Part shown: piece by piece, positions 45,631 through 55,380 of the stretch
Layout: the number at the start of each line of letters is the position of its first letter
Position numbering within the stretch: the first letter of the stretch is position 1
Source of the DNA: SURF-28 sp034521465
GTDB taxonomy: Bacteria; Bacteroidota; Ignavibacteria; Ignavibacteriales; Melioribacteraceae
NCBI GenBank assembly: GCA_034521465.1
Contig: JAXHMN010000025.1
Coordinates: forward strand, 192,967-256,966
Direction of reading: 5' to 3'
Length of the DNA stretch: 64,000 nucleotides
Notes under the pieces: model-generated
The model's input: the letters and a program-made list of their open reading frames with translations, nothing else
Told to the model about the DNA's origin: nothing
Databases searched by the model: none
Made by a program: the position numbers and the translations under genes

Positions 45631-46804
45631 TTATGTTAAGTCAATTTTGGTTAAAGAGATTTTGTTATTATCCGCAACGCCGAGTTTAAGTTTTTCTGCC
45701 ATGGTTAAAAACGCCGATCCGCGCGGGGACTCTTCTTCCTGTAATCCTTCTTCAATTCTTTTCTTTGTAACAATGTTTAAACCTACTCTATCAACTGCAA
45801 CCGGATCGGTGCCAATTAATACAGTATTATAATTTGTGAAGAACTGTGGTTTTGCCGAAGGACCGCCGTTGAAGCACCCTTTAATTCCGTCAACAACATT
45901 TAACACAACTTTGTCGCGTAAAGGAGGAAAAGCGCAAACTTCTGCAACGGTTTCAGACCAAAGCTTATCGTGTAAGTCTGTCCAGTATTTGTAATTGCAC
46001 CATATGATAAATTTTTCATACAGAGAGTTACTGAAGTACCGGCATTTTTGAGTATTGGTATGTTGATAATTTTATCACACATCTCGGTAACAATTTTTGT
46101 GAAGTAAGAATGTTTGCCGGTGTTTACCATATAAGGCAACGTTTCGGGGCGGTATTCAGCTTCGACATCAGCCCAGTAATACCAGTCTTTGTCGATCATT
46201 CTAAGCGAATAAAGCTCTTCGTTTTCATCATACATTGTTCCGTTTTCACCTTTACGCTCGGTTCCTATAATTTTTATTCCGGGAAAAAGTTCTTCCGTTA
46301 TTCCCGATTCAAAGATTTGTTCTTCTCTTCTATCCCAGATTATTAAATTGGTTCTGGGTATTCCGGCTTCTTCAAGCTGGTTAACAATCGCAAGCGTCAC
46401 TTCAACCGATGTTGATAATGTTGGTCCGGCAACGGGATTAACCTTCAATCCGATCTTATCGTTTTCGTTTACAAATAGAAGCCACGCATCTTTCAAATCT
46501 TTTGCTCCCGTCAACATTAACATTCCTTCGGCAACCATTTTGTATGCAGCTTCATAAACAATTTTGTTATCAACTACCGGGTTGGGATGATTCACTTGAA
46601 CGACTTTACCGGGAAATTTCCCGGCATTGAGGTTTCGCGGCGTGGATGTTTTAACGCATCTTCAATATTTGTTTTGGGCTTGTCTTCTTCTTGTAAAGTC
46701 TTGGCAATTTTTTCATTCGTAAGTATCGGCGATAAGGCAAAACCGGCTCCTGTTAAAGATGACATTTTGAAAAAGTTTCTTCTTGAAAGTTTGCTCGATT
46801 TCAT
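45631..46804 (-). CDS. DUF362 protein with twin-arginine signal, two frameshifts
   Basis: The reconstruction is about 391 residues. It opens with a Tat signal (SKLSRRNFFKMSSLTGAGFAL). The body contains DRREEQIFESGITEELFPGIKI, KIINIPILKNAGTSVTLCMKNLSYG and FNGGPSAKPQFFTNYNTVLIGTDPVAVDRVGLNIV, features of DUF362. The frame breaks at about 46612 (missing G; restored GNFPGKVVQVNHPNPVVDN) and about 45985 (missing base; restored DLHDKLWSETVAEVCAFPPLRDKVVLNVVDG). Some DUF362 proteins bind Fe-S clusters, but no CxxC cluster motif is seen here. The role is unknown. Confidence 0.8.
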
Positions 46805-46950
46805 TTTGGATTCCTTAATATTATAAAAGGAATAATTGAGACGTATAATTTAATTATTAGTTTGATAAAAATTTTCTAAACAAATAAGTTGTTGAGTCTG
46901 ATATAGTTGGCATTACGATTAATAATTGTGAGGCTCAAAAGGAGGGTTTT

Positions 46951-47307
46951 TTGAAATCACCAAAAGAAGTATTAATACAATTTGTAAAACACTTCAACAA
47001 TGCGGATGTTGAATCGCTTATAGATTTATATGCCGACGATGCGGTTAATCATCAAGTTGCAAACGATCCGGTTGAAGGCAAAGCCGCTATTAAAGAGATG
47101 TTCGAAAAAGAGTTTGCTCAAGCTGAAATGACTTGCATTGTAGAAAACATGTTCGAAGACGGCGAGTGGGCAATAATGGAATGGAAAGATCCACTCGGTT
47201 TACGCGGTTGCGGATTTTTTCAAATCAAAGAAGGTAAAATTGTTTTTCAGCGTGGTTATTGGGATAAACTTTCGTTTCTTAAAATGCACAACCTACCAAT
47301 TGAGTAG
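46951..47307 (+). CDS. SnoaL-like (NTF2-fold) protein
   Basis: The 118-residue protein starts with TTG at 46951, supported by a strong GGAGGG site 4 bp upstream; no ATG fits. VKHFNNADVESLIDLYADDAVNHQVANDPVEGKAAIKEMFE followed by EWAIMEWKDPLGLRGCGFFQIKEGKIVFQRGYWD is the SnoaL/ketosteroid-isomerase-like alpha+beta barrel. Such proteins include cyclases, hydratases and isomerases; the substrate is unknown. It is a single gene between divergent and convergent neighbours. Confidence 0.82.
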   Translation: MKSPKEVLIQFVKHFNNADVESLIDLYADDAVNHQVANDPVEGKAAIKEMFEKEFAQAEMTCIVENMFEDGEWAIMEWKDPLGLRGCGFFQIKEGKIVFQRGYWDKLSFLKMHNLPIE

Positions 47308-47403
47308 AAAGCAATATTTTGTACAAGTTGTTTTTGTTCTGTAATAATTTGGATGTATTTTAACAACCGATTTAAAATTTCACAATTACTCCGGAGCCGA
47401 TTA

Positions 47404-48180
47404 ATGTTTACCCGCGTTATACTCTTTGTTTTTATTCTTGGTTTGATAGTTGGTTGCAGTGAAGAAACAAGCACAGAATCACAAAAGTCTGATATCTCAG
47501 GATCTGTTAACTTTTTAGACGGTACGCCTGCCGCAAATGCCGAAATTAGATTAATCGTTGTGCAAAGCAATCAAAATAAATTTACTACAACGGATGGAAA
47601 CGGGAGATACAGTTTTGCCGACTTGTCCGATAGGGTTTATGTAATTAGTTTTATCAGTCCGACCTATGAAATAAATTCTTATCGTTCGGAAGAGTTAACA
47701 CTTTCCGGCAATAATATTGTTCACGATGTTGATATTACATATAATATTTTAGATGAGGCAAAGTCAAAAGTTGTGAGCGATAGTCTCTTTCTAATTCAAT
47801 ACCATCCGGATGCCGCAAAGATAGGAAGTAATTTTAATGCAGTAAGCAAAATGACCGGCTATTACAGACCGGGTTCGGGAATGGAAATTACTCTCAGCTG
47901 TGATGTTTATGAAATGCCGGCAAGTTATAATTGGAACAATGCCGACTCCTTAACACCAGCATATGTGAAAGATAATTTTACTTATTTAATGAGTTTAACT
48001 GAGAACACAAGTAACTTTAATCACTCGGTTGAATTAACGGGAGAAAAGATCGAAACGATTTTATCAAATCCTTCCAACGGTTTTGTCTTTATAAAATCAA
48101 CTCATGACGAGAAGTATTTAAAAATCCCATGCGTTGATTTCAACAACAACGATTTCGGCTGGGTGATCGAGTATAATTAA
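47404..48180 (+). CDS. Lipoprotein with carboxypeptidase-regulatory-like domain
   Basis: The start is taken at 47404 (MFTRVILFVFILGLIVGC, lipobox IVGC); an ATG at 47353 would add 17 non-signal residues. Residues 25-100 have the regulatory-like beta-sandwich GSVNFLDGTPAANAEIRLIVVQSNQNKFTTTDGNGRYSFADLSDRVYVISFIS. The remaining 150 residues are beta-rich without a recognised fold. It is probably displayed in the periplasm or on the outer membrane. It is convergent with the DUF4136 gene by 8 bp. Confidence 0.72.
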   Translation: MFTRVILFVFILGLIVGCSEETSTESQKSDISGSVNFLDGTPAANAEIRLIVVQSNQNKFTTTDGNGRYSFADLSDRVYVISFISPTYEINSYRSEELTLSGNNIVHDVDITYNILDEAKSKVVSDSLFLIQYHPDAAKIGSNFNAVSKMTGYYRPGSGMEITLSCDVYEMPASYNWNNADSLTPAYVKDNFTYLMSLTENTSNFNHSVELTGEKIETILSNPSNGFVFIKSTHDEKYLKIPCVDFNNNDFGWVIEYN

Positions 48181-48188
48181 TGAAGCAA

Positions 48189-48699
48189 CTAATTACCCGT
48201 TGGTATCGATTTAGGTGGAAAGTCAACAAGAATCTCTTTAACAGCTTCGTTTATTCTTTCTTCTAAATTTTCCGTATTCAAAACATCTTTTGCCCAACCG
48301 CGCCAAACAACCTTGCCGCTTTTTAAATCGAGTATGTCAATAATCAGCATTCCTTTTTCGTTTGATTCAAAGCTGCTTTCCCAAGAAGAAATATTATCTG
48401 CAGTTTCATAAACTTCATCATTTAATGCTGTGTGCCAAGTTATTCCAATTTCAGCGAGCTTCTCGTTTTTGCCGATTCCCTTTTTGTCATCTCTAAATCA
48501 ATGGCGCTTTTGATTAAGCTGTATGTAGCCGAAGGCATTTGAACACCATCAGGACGGGCGGGAAGATCTTTTGAAATTTTGTAAGTATTGAAAGCCGTAA
48601 AATCATACGAGTTATCATAAGAGTTGTTTGTTTGAATAGATGAACAAGTCATTAGAAAAATGAAAAAAATAAAACTGCAATGGCTGACAAGAGTTTCAT
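48189..48699 (-). CDS. DUF4136-like lipoprotein, two frameshifts
   Basis: The reconstruction runs from an ATG at 48699 (MKLLSAIAVLFFSFF), then after a missing T at about 48655 gives LMTCSSIQTNNSYDNSYDFTAFNTYKIS, with lipobox LMTC. After a second shift at about 48481 (missing A in AAAAAGGG) it continues GIGKNEKLAEIGITWHTALNDEVYE and WESSFESNEKGMLIIDILDLKSGKVVWRGWAKDVL, ending PPKSIPTGN at 48189. DFTAFNTYKI and KSGKVVWRGWA are the N- and C-terminal marks of DUF4136. The role is unknown. Confidence 0.7.
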
Positions 48700-48827
48700 A
48701 AGGGTTCCGTTTTTTTTGAAGGGAAAGATATGAAAAAGAAGAACGAATCAAAGTCTCTAGTTTTTAATAATAAAACCACGTATCTTATTCTGAAATAAAA
48801 ATCATAAAGTAAAAAGGAGAATATAGA

Positions 48828-49469
48828 ATGCGGGGAATTATCTGTTTTTTGGGGCTGCTGCTTTTTGTTACTATACACTCACAAGAATTATCTCCGGACC
48901 AAGCTCTTGCTAAATTAAAAGAGGGCAATAATAGGTTTGTTGCAAATGAGGTGTCTTTTAAGGATTATGTGGCCGACATTGAAACAACAGCCGGAGGACA
49001 AAGCCCTTATGCGGTTATCGTTACTTGTTCGGATTCACGCGTTCCGCCCGAAATTCTTTTTGATGAATCGATCGGAAAACTTTTTGTAATCCGCTTGGCT
49101 GGCAATATAATAGACAGCGCCGCAGTGGGAAGCATCGAGTATGCAGTGAAATATCTTAACTCAAGTTATTTGTTGATGCTTGGACATACACATTGCGGAG
49201 CAGTACACGCTGTAGTCGGCGGCGGAAATTATTCTCCGGCAATTACATCGATTGCAAAAAGAATTGCGCCGGCATTTGAAAAAGTTAAGGCGATGGACAT
49301 TGAAGAAGAAAAGAGAGAAGAGTCTACAATTAAAGAAAATGTGTTGCTTCAGGCAAGGGCGGCTTCGGATATGAGTGAAATTATTTCTGAACACCGAAAT
49401 AATGGAACATTAAAAATTGGCGGCGCGGTTTATGACATTGAAGACGGCAGAGTTCATTTTTTTGATTAA
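48828..49469 (+). CDS. Exported beta-class carbonic anhydrase
   Basis: The 213-residue protein has an N-terminal signal (MRGIICFLGLLLFVTIHSQ). It then shows the zinc-site residues of beta carbonic anhydrase: TCSDSRVPPEILFDE (Cys, with the Asp-Arg dyad, about residue 67) and MLGHTHCGAVHAV (His and second Cys, about 120). LFVIRLAGNIID is also conserved. It interconverts CO2 and bicarbonate outside the cytoplasm, which is less common for this class. A GGAG ribosome site precedes the ATG. Convergent with the efflux permease. Confidence 0.93.
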   Translation: MRGIICFLGLLLFVTIHSQELSPDQALAKLKEGNNRFVANEVSFKDYVADIETTAGGQSPYAVIVTCSDSRVPPEILFDESIGKLFVIRLAGNIIDSAAVGSIEYAVKYLNSSYLLMLGHTHCGAVHAVVGGGNYSPAITSIAKRIAPAFEKVKAMDIEEEKREESTIKENVLLQARAASDMSEIISEHRNNGTLKIGGAVYDIEDGRVHFFD

Positions 49470-49484
49470 TAAAATTTACCCTAA

Positions 49485-50615
49485 TTAATCTATTCTTTTT
49501 TGGAATCGCATTACACTTAGGGATAGTATTAATATCCCCAGCCCAAACATTGCAGCAAGTTGAATCCAGAGATCGGCAATACCGATTCCTTTTAATATAA
49601 TTCCGCGGATGATAGTCATAAAATATCTAAGCGGAATTATATATGTAATTGCTTGTATTATTGCCGGCATATTTTCAATCGGGAATGCAAAGCCGGAGAG
49701 GAATACCATCGGCATCATTATGAGAAAGATCGCAAGCATCATTGCTTGCTGTTGTGTTTTTGAAATTGTTGAAACAAATAAACCAAGTCCGAGTGTTGAA
49801 AGAATAAAAACGAAAGATGAGATTAAAAGAAAAGTCACGCTTCCCTTTACCGCAATTCCGAAGATTATATTCATTGCAGTAATTACAAGTATAACCGCCG
49901 CAAATCCCAGCAAAGTGAAAGGTATAAGTTTACCAATAATCATTTGAATCGGTTTAATCGGCGTTACTATTAATTGCTCAAGTGTACCAATTTCTTTTTC
50001 TTTTACAATTGCAAGCGATGTTAATATCAACGTAATTATCATTAACAGCAACGCGACAATTCCCGGGACCATAAAATTTCTTGTTTTTAATTCGGGATTA
50101 TACCACACACGCGTTTCCGATTTTACAGTACCAACCGGTATAACTTTTATGCCGAGCTTATTACGAATATCCGTTACAATTTCTTTGGAATACTTTTGAG
50201 TAACACCTTGTAAATAACCGGCTGCGATTGAAGCGGTGTTGCCATCCGATCCGTCAAATATTGCCTGAACTTGTACGGTCTCTCTTCGATTGATTTTTTC
50301 TTCGAATCCACGTGGAATTACTAATCCCATTATTACTTCGGCGTTGTCAATGTGTTCGGTTAACTGATCGTAGTTATCAACGTAATAATCAAAAGAGTAA
50401 TAACCGGTTGATTCAAAACTTTCAATATAATTTCGGCTTGCTTCGGATTTATCCAGATCATAAACAGCCGTGTGAACAACAGTTACATCAAAATTTGCTG
50501 CATATCCGAGAAAGACTAATTGAATAATTGGTGCAACCAAAATCATTGCAAACATTTTCGGATCGCGTTTAAACTGAAGAAATTCTTTTTGTATGAAGTA
50601 AATTATTGTTTTCAT
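49485..50615 (-). CDS. ABC-2 type efflux permease (second)
   Basis: The start is taken at 50615 (MKTIIYFIQKEFLQFKRDPKMFAMILVAPIIQLVFLGYAANFDV), the typical N-terminus; 13 upstream codons come from repeat DNA. The 376-residue protein has one N-terminal helix, a periplasmic domain (TVVHTAVYDLDKSEASRNYIESF...VIPRGFEEKINR) and five C-terminal helices, with KEKEIGTLEQLIVTPIKP between. This is the YhhJ/YbhR-type half of an ABC-2 exporter. It is the last gene of the efflux operon and paralogous to the permease upstream. Confidence 0.9.
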   Translation of the reverse strand: MKTIIYFIQKEFLQFKRDPKMFAMILVAPIIQLVFLGYAANFDVTVVHTAVYDLDKSEASRNYIESFESTGYYSFDYYVDNYDQLTEHIDNAEVIMGLVIPRGFEEKINRRETVQVQAIFDGSDGNTASIAAGYLQGVTQKYSKEIVTDIRNKLGIKVIPVGTVKSETRVWYNPELKTRNFMVPGIVALLLMIITLILTSLAIVKEKEIGTLEQLIVTPIKPIQMIIGKLIPFTLLGFAAVILVITAMNIIFGIAVKGSVTFLLISSFVFILSTLGLGLFVSTISKTQQQAMMLAIFLIMMPMVFLSGFAFPIENMPAIIQAITYIIPLRYFMTIIRGIILKGIGIADLWIQLAAMFGLGILILSLSVMRFQKRID

Positions 50616-50631
50616 AATGTTTTTTTTGATG

Positions 50632-50710
50632 GAACACAGATGACACTGATGCAACAGATAACCATAGATTTAATCTGCGGTAATCGGCTTTTTCTGTGTC
50701 ATCTGTGTTC
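50632..50710. repeat. 79-bp inverted-repeat element between the two permease genes
   Basis: The 15-bp arms GAACACAGATGACAC (50632-50646) and its exact complement (50696-50710) enclose AATCTGCGG-type sequence. Copies with the same GAACACAGATG end occur at 55225-55304 and 61080-61197. The stem could form in the mRNA between the cistrons. Confidence 0.8.
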
Positions 50711-50729
50711 AATTGGTTTATAATTTATA

Positions 50730-51872
50730 TTAACCCTTAGCTTCTCTCCTTTTTGAAATCAAATTACCGAGTCCTAAAAAGAACAGAGTAAATACTCCCA
50801 AGTAAATCCATTGAGTCCAAAAAGCTTCGAGCCCAATACCGCGCAGCATTATTGCACGAAGCGTAATTAAATAAAACTTCGCCGGAGTAATGTTCGTAAG
50901 CCACTGAATAATCTCCGGCATACTCTCGATCGGGAAAATGAATCCCGATAAAATTAACGACGGCAGCATTGACGCAAAAGTTGCCGCGGTAAATGCAACC
51001 TGCTGCGAATCCGAAACAGTCGAAATAAATATTCCCAAACTTGTACTTGCAATGATGAATATCAGGGTACTGAAAAACATCAACAAATAGCTTCCTTTCA
51101 CAACAACATCAAACAAAATATATCCGGCAATTAAAATGAAGACAGCGTCAATCAATGCAATAATTACATAAGGCAGAACTTTTCCGAGCATTACTTCCAA
51201 ATTATTCAGTGAAGAAACATTTATCTGCTCAATTGTTCCGCGCTCTTTTTCACGAACCAATGAAAGAGACACACTTACAACCGATGTAATGATTAATATC
51301 ATCGCAATTAAACCGGGAATTAAAAACACAGTCGTTTCAAGTTCCGGGTTAAACCAAAATATCGGTTGTAAATCAATCGGGATGATTGGGTTAATTCCCA
51401 ACTTAGCAAACATCTCTTGCTGAAATTCAGAATTATATTTTAACGTTGCCGCTTCAACATAATTTTTAATAATGGTTGCAGTGTTGCCGTCAACTCCGTC
51501 TATTAAGAATTGAACTTTTGCTTCTTCTTTTGCGCGGTACATTTTTTCGGAAAAGTCGAATGGAATTACCATTACAACTTGTGCGCGTTTTTCATCAAGA
51601 GCCGATGTTGCCTTGCTTTCTTCATTTAGGTATTCAACAAAATCAAAATACTCAGAGCTTGTTAATGATTGAATAAACTCTCGACTCTCTTTAGATTTAT
51701 CTAAATCATGAACAGCAAGTTTGATGTGTTTTACATCGAAATTGACTGCATAGCCGAATAGCACAAGCAGAAAAACCGGCAGCGAAAAGAGAATAATTAA
51801 AAATCGTGTATCACGGCTGATTTGCTTTACTTCTTTTTTTGCAACAGCTTTTATTCTCCCCGGACTAATCAT
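50730..51872 (-). CDS. ABC-2 type efflux permease (first)
   Basis: The 380-residue protein is paralogous to the next permease: KEVKQISRDTRFLIILFSLPVFLLVLFGYAVNFDVKHIKLAVHDLDKSKESREFIQSL, then a periplasmic domain, KERGTIEQINVSSLNNLEVMLGKVLPYV, and five membrane helices ending in LGLGNLISKRR. The first codon overlaps the end of the ATPase gene by 4 bp (ATGA), so the two are translationally coupled. With the second permease it probably forms the heterodimeric membrane channel. Confidence 0.92.
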   Translation of the reverse strand: MISPGRIKAVAKKEVKQISRDTRFLIILFSLPVFLLVLFGYAVNFDVKHIKLAVHDLDKSKESREFIQSLTSSEYFDFVEYLNEESKATSALDEKRAQVVMVIPFDFSEKMYRAKEEAKVQFLIDGVDGNTATIIKNYVEAATLKYNSEFQQEMFAKLGINPIIPIDLQPIFWFNPELETTVFLIPGLIAMILIITSVVSVSLSLVREKERGTIEQINVSSLNNLEVMLGKVLPYVIIALIDAVFILIAGYILFDVVVKGSYLLMFFSTLIFIIASTSLGIFISTVSDSQQVAFTAATFASMLPSLILSGFIFPIESMPEIIQWLTNITPAKFYLITLRAIMLRGIGLEAFWTQWIYLGVFTLFFLGLGNLISKRREAKG

Positions 51873-52801
51873 CGGTTGTACTCTTTGTCTAATAAATGAA
51901 TAAATACATCTTCAAGTGTCGGCACAATTTGGTCTATTCGTTTTATTTCTATAGAATGTTTATCTGTGAGTATTGTTCTAATTTGTTCTTCGTTGTTGAA
52001 GTTGTCGTTAACAATTATATGAATATTGTTTCCGAAGATAGATGTATCATCAACATAATTTTCGTTTTGTAAAATGTCGAGTGCATCAACAACACGTTCG
52101 CATTCGATTTCATAAATTTTATTTTTGATATAATTTGTTTTCAGTTCGCTTGCGGTTCCTTCCGCAATAATTTTACCGGCATTAATTAATGTTATGTTAT
52201 TGCAGTATTCAGCTTCTTCGAGATAGTGTGTTGTAACAAAAACCGTAGTTCCGTTTGCCGAGAGATCGTTGATCAAATCCCAAAAATTTCTTCTTGAAAT
52301 CGGATCAACCCCGCTTGTCGGTTCGTCTAAAAAGATGATTTCCGGTTCGTGGATAACTGCTGCGCCGAGTGCAAGCCGCTGTTTAATTCCGCCGGGAAGT
52401 GAACCGGTTAACAAATTTTCTTTTCCTTTTAAGTTGGCTATTTGTAAAACCCATTCTTTTCTTTCTTTGAATTTTTTTCCTTCCAATCCATAAACACCAC
52501 CGAAGAAATTGATGTTCTCTTCAACCGATAAATCGTTATAAAGCGAAAACTTTTGCGACATATAACCGATCACTTTTTTCACTTTGTCCGGTTCATTCAT
52601 AACACTATAACCGCCGACCATCGCATCGCCGGAAGTCGGGTTAAGTATTCCGCACAACATTCTAATAGCCGTAGATTTACCTGCTCCGTTAGCGCCGAGA
52701 AATCCGAATACTTCTCCTTCTTTTACGTTGAAGGAAATATTATCAACGGCGGTGAAGTTGCCGAAGCGTTTTGTCAATTTGTTTACTTCAATAGAGTTCA
52801 T
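51869..52801 (-). CDS. ABC transporter ATP-binding protein
   Basis: The 310-residue protein has Walker A FLGANGAGKSTAIRML (residues 34-49), a Q-loop in VIGYMSQKFSLYNDL, the signature GSLPGGIKQRLALGAAV (LPGGI rather than LSGGQ), Walker B PEIIFLDEPTSGVDP and the H-loop VFVTTHYLEEAEYC. A C-terminal extension of about 80 residues carries FIHLLDKEYN. It energises the two ABC-2 permeases. It is the second ATPase in the operon; YbhF-like systems carry two ATPase modules fused, here they are separate genes. Confidence 0.93.
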   Translation of the reverse strand: MNSIEVNKLTKRFGNFTAVDNISFNVKEGEVFGFLGANGAGKSTAIRMLCGILNPTSGDAMVGGYSVMNEPDKVKKVIGYMSQKFSLYNDLSVEENINFFGGVYGLEGKKFKERKEWVLQIANLKGKENLLTGSLPGGIKQRLALGAAVIHEPEIIFLDEPTSGVDPISRRNFWDLINDLSANGTTVFVTTHYLEEAEYCNNITLINAGKIIAEGTASELKTNYIKNKIYEIECERVVDALDILQNENYVDDTSIFGNNIHIIVNDNFNNEEQIRTILTDKHSIEIKRIDQIVPTLEDVFIHLLDKEYNR

Positions 52802-52807
52802 CTTAAT

Positions 52808-52886
52808 TGATCATAATCATCTTAACAAATCTGTGTTCCATCAAAGCATTGGAACGCTGATCATTATGATTGTTATGATTCTTTGT
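52808..52886. repeat. Palindromic element between tolC and the ABC ATPase
   Basis: TGATCATAATCAT at the left (52808-52820) and ATGATTGTTATGATT at the right (about 52865-52879) are imperfect inverted copies. Between them GTTCCA/TGGAAC forms a small stem and CTGTGTTCC resembles the GAACACAG ends of the other elements. No ORF. Confidence 0.5.
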
Positions 52887-52888
52887 GA

Positions 52889-54202
52889 TTAATAAATTTT
52901 ACGTCCTATCGACTTTTCCAACTTTGTTTTAGCCAACTTCAAATCAACTAACGCGTTAGATAAATTTGTTTGCGCGTTTAGCAACGCAACCTCCGCATCG
53001 ATTAAGTCTGTACTGGTTGCAAGCTGCTGATTGTATTTGTCTTTTGTAATTCTGTAATTCTCTTCAGCTTGTTCAACTGACTTTTTAGATACATTGACTT
53101 TTTCAAATTCACTCAGTGCCGTCAAGTAATCTTTATAAACTTCCAGCTCAATATTTTCTTTAATGATTTGATAAGTCGTTTCCGCTTGAATCAACTGCTG
53201 CTCGGCTTGAGTTGTTTTTGATGATGTTTCACCCCAATCTAAAATGTTCCAATTAAGTCCGACGCCCACAGCCCAAGTATCTTCAAACTTATCTTCAAGC
53301 GGCATAATTCTTTGATTTGGTCTGCTGTAGTAATAATCACCGAAAAGAAAAACAGACGGAAACCACCCTGCTTGAGCTGCATCAATATTTTCTTCACCCG
53401 CTTTGATTTTGTATTCAAGTGATTTTATTTCTTCTCGTGATTGCAGAGCTTCGTTTAGCAGATCATCATACTTTGTTGCAATTGAAACAGCTTCCGGTTC
53501 ATCGGCGATTACTTGTGTGTTTGAGTTAAGGGGTAAACCGACTGCTTTGTTAAACATTGTCCGCGCAAGCTCAACGGCATTATTTGCTTCAATCTTTTTA
53601 AGCTCTGTGTTTGAATACTGCACTTCTAATTTCAACAAATCATTTTTTGTAACGAGTCCGTTATCTAAAAAGTTTTTTGTATCGGCTAAGTGATTTTCTA
53701 ATGATTTTAAGTTTTCTTCAACAAGCTGAAGTACTTTTTGAGATTTATAATAATTCCAAAATGCTTGATGTATGTGAAGCGCCTCCTCGTTTATTTCTTT
53801 TGTGTGCTCGAACTCTACTGCTTTGCTGTTGTATTCGGCAGCGCTTTTTAATGACGACAATCTAAATCCCGTAAACAAAGGCTGCTGCAGCGAAAGCTTT
53901 AATTGGTAGTTATCCAATATCGTTTCTTGAATTGTAATTGGCGTTGGTGAAAACGGAACGCTTACAGCAAACGGTTTAACATCACTCAATCTAGTATAAG
54001 ATGCACCGAAACTTAATCGCGGCAGCATTTGTGAACCGACCTCGGTTATCTTTGCCTCGCTGCTTCTTAATGATGCTTGCGATATTTTTATTTGTTTACT
54101 GTTCTGTAATCCGATTTCTAAGCTTTGGTTTAGAGTTAGCTTGTTGTTTTGTGCAATAAGTGAAATTGCTAATAATATGTTTAGAATAATTATTTTTTTC
54201 AT
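52889..54202 (-). CDS. TolC-family outer-membrane efflux protein
   Basis: The start is taken at 54202 (MKKIIILNILLAISLIAQ), a Sec signal; the 23 codons upstream are intergenic repeat. The 437-residue protein has the two repeats of the TolC fold with long helices (SLRSSEAKITEVGSQMLPRLSFGASYTRLSD, DAAQAGWFPSVFLFGDYYYSRP, VGVGLNWNILDWGETSSKTTQAEQQL). It forms the outer-membrane tunnel for the HlyD/ABC exporter encoded around it. The frame is intact. Confidence 0.93.
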   Translation of the reverse strand: MKKIIILNILLAISLIAQNNKLTLNQSLEIGLQNSKQIKISQASLRSSEAKITEVGSQMLPRLSFGASYTRLSDVKPFAVSVPFSPTPITIQETILDNYQLKLSLQQPLFTGFRLSSLKSAAEYNSKAVEFEHTKEINEEALHIHQAFWNYYKSQKVLQLVEENLKSLENHLADTKNFLDNGLVTKNDLLKLEVQYSNTELKKIEANNAVELARTMFNKAVGLPLNSNTQVIADEPEAVSIATKYDDLLNEALQSREEIKSLEYKIKAGEENIDAAQAGWFPSVFLFGDYYYSRPNQRIMPLEDKFEDTWAVGVGLNWNILDWGETSSKTTQAEQQLIQAETTYQIIKENIELEVYKDYLTALSEFEKVNVSKKSVEQAEENYRITKDKYNQQLATSTDLIDAEVALLNAQTNLSNALVDLKLAKTKLEKSIGRKIY

Positions 54203-54214
54203 TTTGCTGCCTTT

Positions 54215-54290
54215 ATGAAATTTCTTAGTCTCATTATGATTGACGGATTGGTTGATTGAGCGCTTATTCATTCAGTCAATCATTCAATCT
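54215..54290. repeat. Inverted-repeat-like spacer between the first ATPase and tolC
   Basis: GATTGACGGATTGGTTGATTGAG (about 54238-54260) is followed by an imperfect complement TCAGTCAATCATTCAATC (about 54272-54289). It carries no ORF and resembles the other intercistronic palindromes of this operon. Confidence 0.45.
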
Positions 54291-54296
54291 TATTTC

Positions 54297-55204
54297 TCAA
54301 TTTGCTTCTTTTATTAAATGTATAAAAACATTTTCGAGCGATGGTGTAACAACTCTTTTGTCATTAATCGTAATTTCATTTTGACGAAGAAGTTTTTCAA
54401 TTTCGGGATAATCTTTTGATTCATCATCAACGACTAAGTTTATTCTATCGCCGAACATTTGCGATTCATATTTATCTTTTAATATTTCGTAAGCTTTTCG
54501 TGAAGGCGAACAGACAATCTCAACAACTTGTTTGTTAATTGATTTTTTAATTTCAGCCGGTTTATCGATTGCAATAATTTCTCCTTTGTTCATCATTGCA
54601 ACTCGGTTGCAGCGCTCGGCTTCGTCGAGATATGGAGTCGTCATAAAAATTGTAATTCCTTCTTTAATTAAGTTGGAAAGAATCTTCCAAAAGTCTCGAC
54701 GGGAAACCGGATCGACTCCGGTTGTCGGTTCATCTAAAAATAGTATTTGCGGTTTGTGAATTAAAGAACAGGCAAGTGCAAGCTTCTGTTTCATTCCGCC
54801 GGAAAGATTATCCGCGAGGCGATCCCTGAAATTTTTAATTCGAGTAAACTCGAGTAGCTCATCTCTTCGTGGTTTATAATTCTTTACATTGTGAATCTCT
54901 GCGAAGAACTCGATGTTCTCGTCAACTGTTAAATCGCCGTATAAACTAAAGCGCTGCGATAAATATCCAATTTGATTTTGTACCGCTTGTTTTTCTTTTG
55001 TAATATCTTTGTCGATTAACGTTGCTGTTCCGCTGTCGGGATTTAAGAGTCCGCACAAAATTCTAATAGTTGTAGTTTTCCCGGCACCGTCTGGACCGAC
55101 GAGTCCGAACATTTCGGCTTTTCCAACTTCAAACGAAATTCCTTTTACCGCTTCAATTTCGCCGTAACTTTTTGAAGAGTATCTATTTTTATTATTGATT
55201 TCAT
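54297..55204 (-). CDS. ABC transporter ATP-binding protein, one frameshift near the start
   Basis: The start is set at 55204: MKSIIKIDTLQK leads, after one missing A in an A-run (about 55170), to SYGEIEAVKGISFEVGKAEMFGLVGPDGAGKTTTIRILCGL (Walker A GPDGAGKTT). Further marks are VQNQIGYLSQRFSLYGDL, NLSGGMKQKLALACSL, PQILFLDEPTTGVDPVSR and FMTTPYLDEAERC; the H-loop His is Pro here (TTPYLDE for TTHYLDE), as in YbhF-like N-terminal ATPase domains. It is a second ATPase paralogous to the one at 51869. The break is likely an error. Confidence 0.9.
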
Positions 55205-55224
55205 TTTTGTAATTGTAACCAATA

Positions 55225-55304
55225 GAACACAGATGACACTAAAACTATGGATTCACACAGATAAAAATCAGTGTTTATCGGTTTTTTCTACGTCATCAGC
55301 GTTC
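55225..55304. repeat. 80-bp inverted-repeat element between hlyD and the first ATPase
   Basis: GAACACAGATGAC (55225-55237) and GTCATCAGCGTTC (55292-55304) are imperfect complements (11 of 13). It is a relative of the copies at 50632 and 61080. The rest of the gap up to 55380 has no gene. Confidence 0.7.
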
Positions 55305-55380
55305 CATTCTTGCTTCTTTATTCTTCATCCTCCTTAAGTTGACGATATTGCTTATTGGAGGGGAGGATGAAGTGTTAGTT

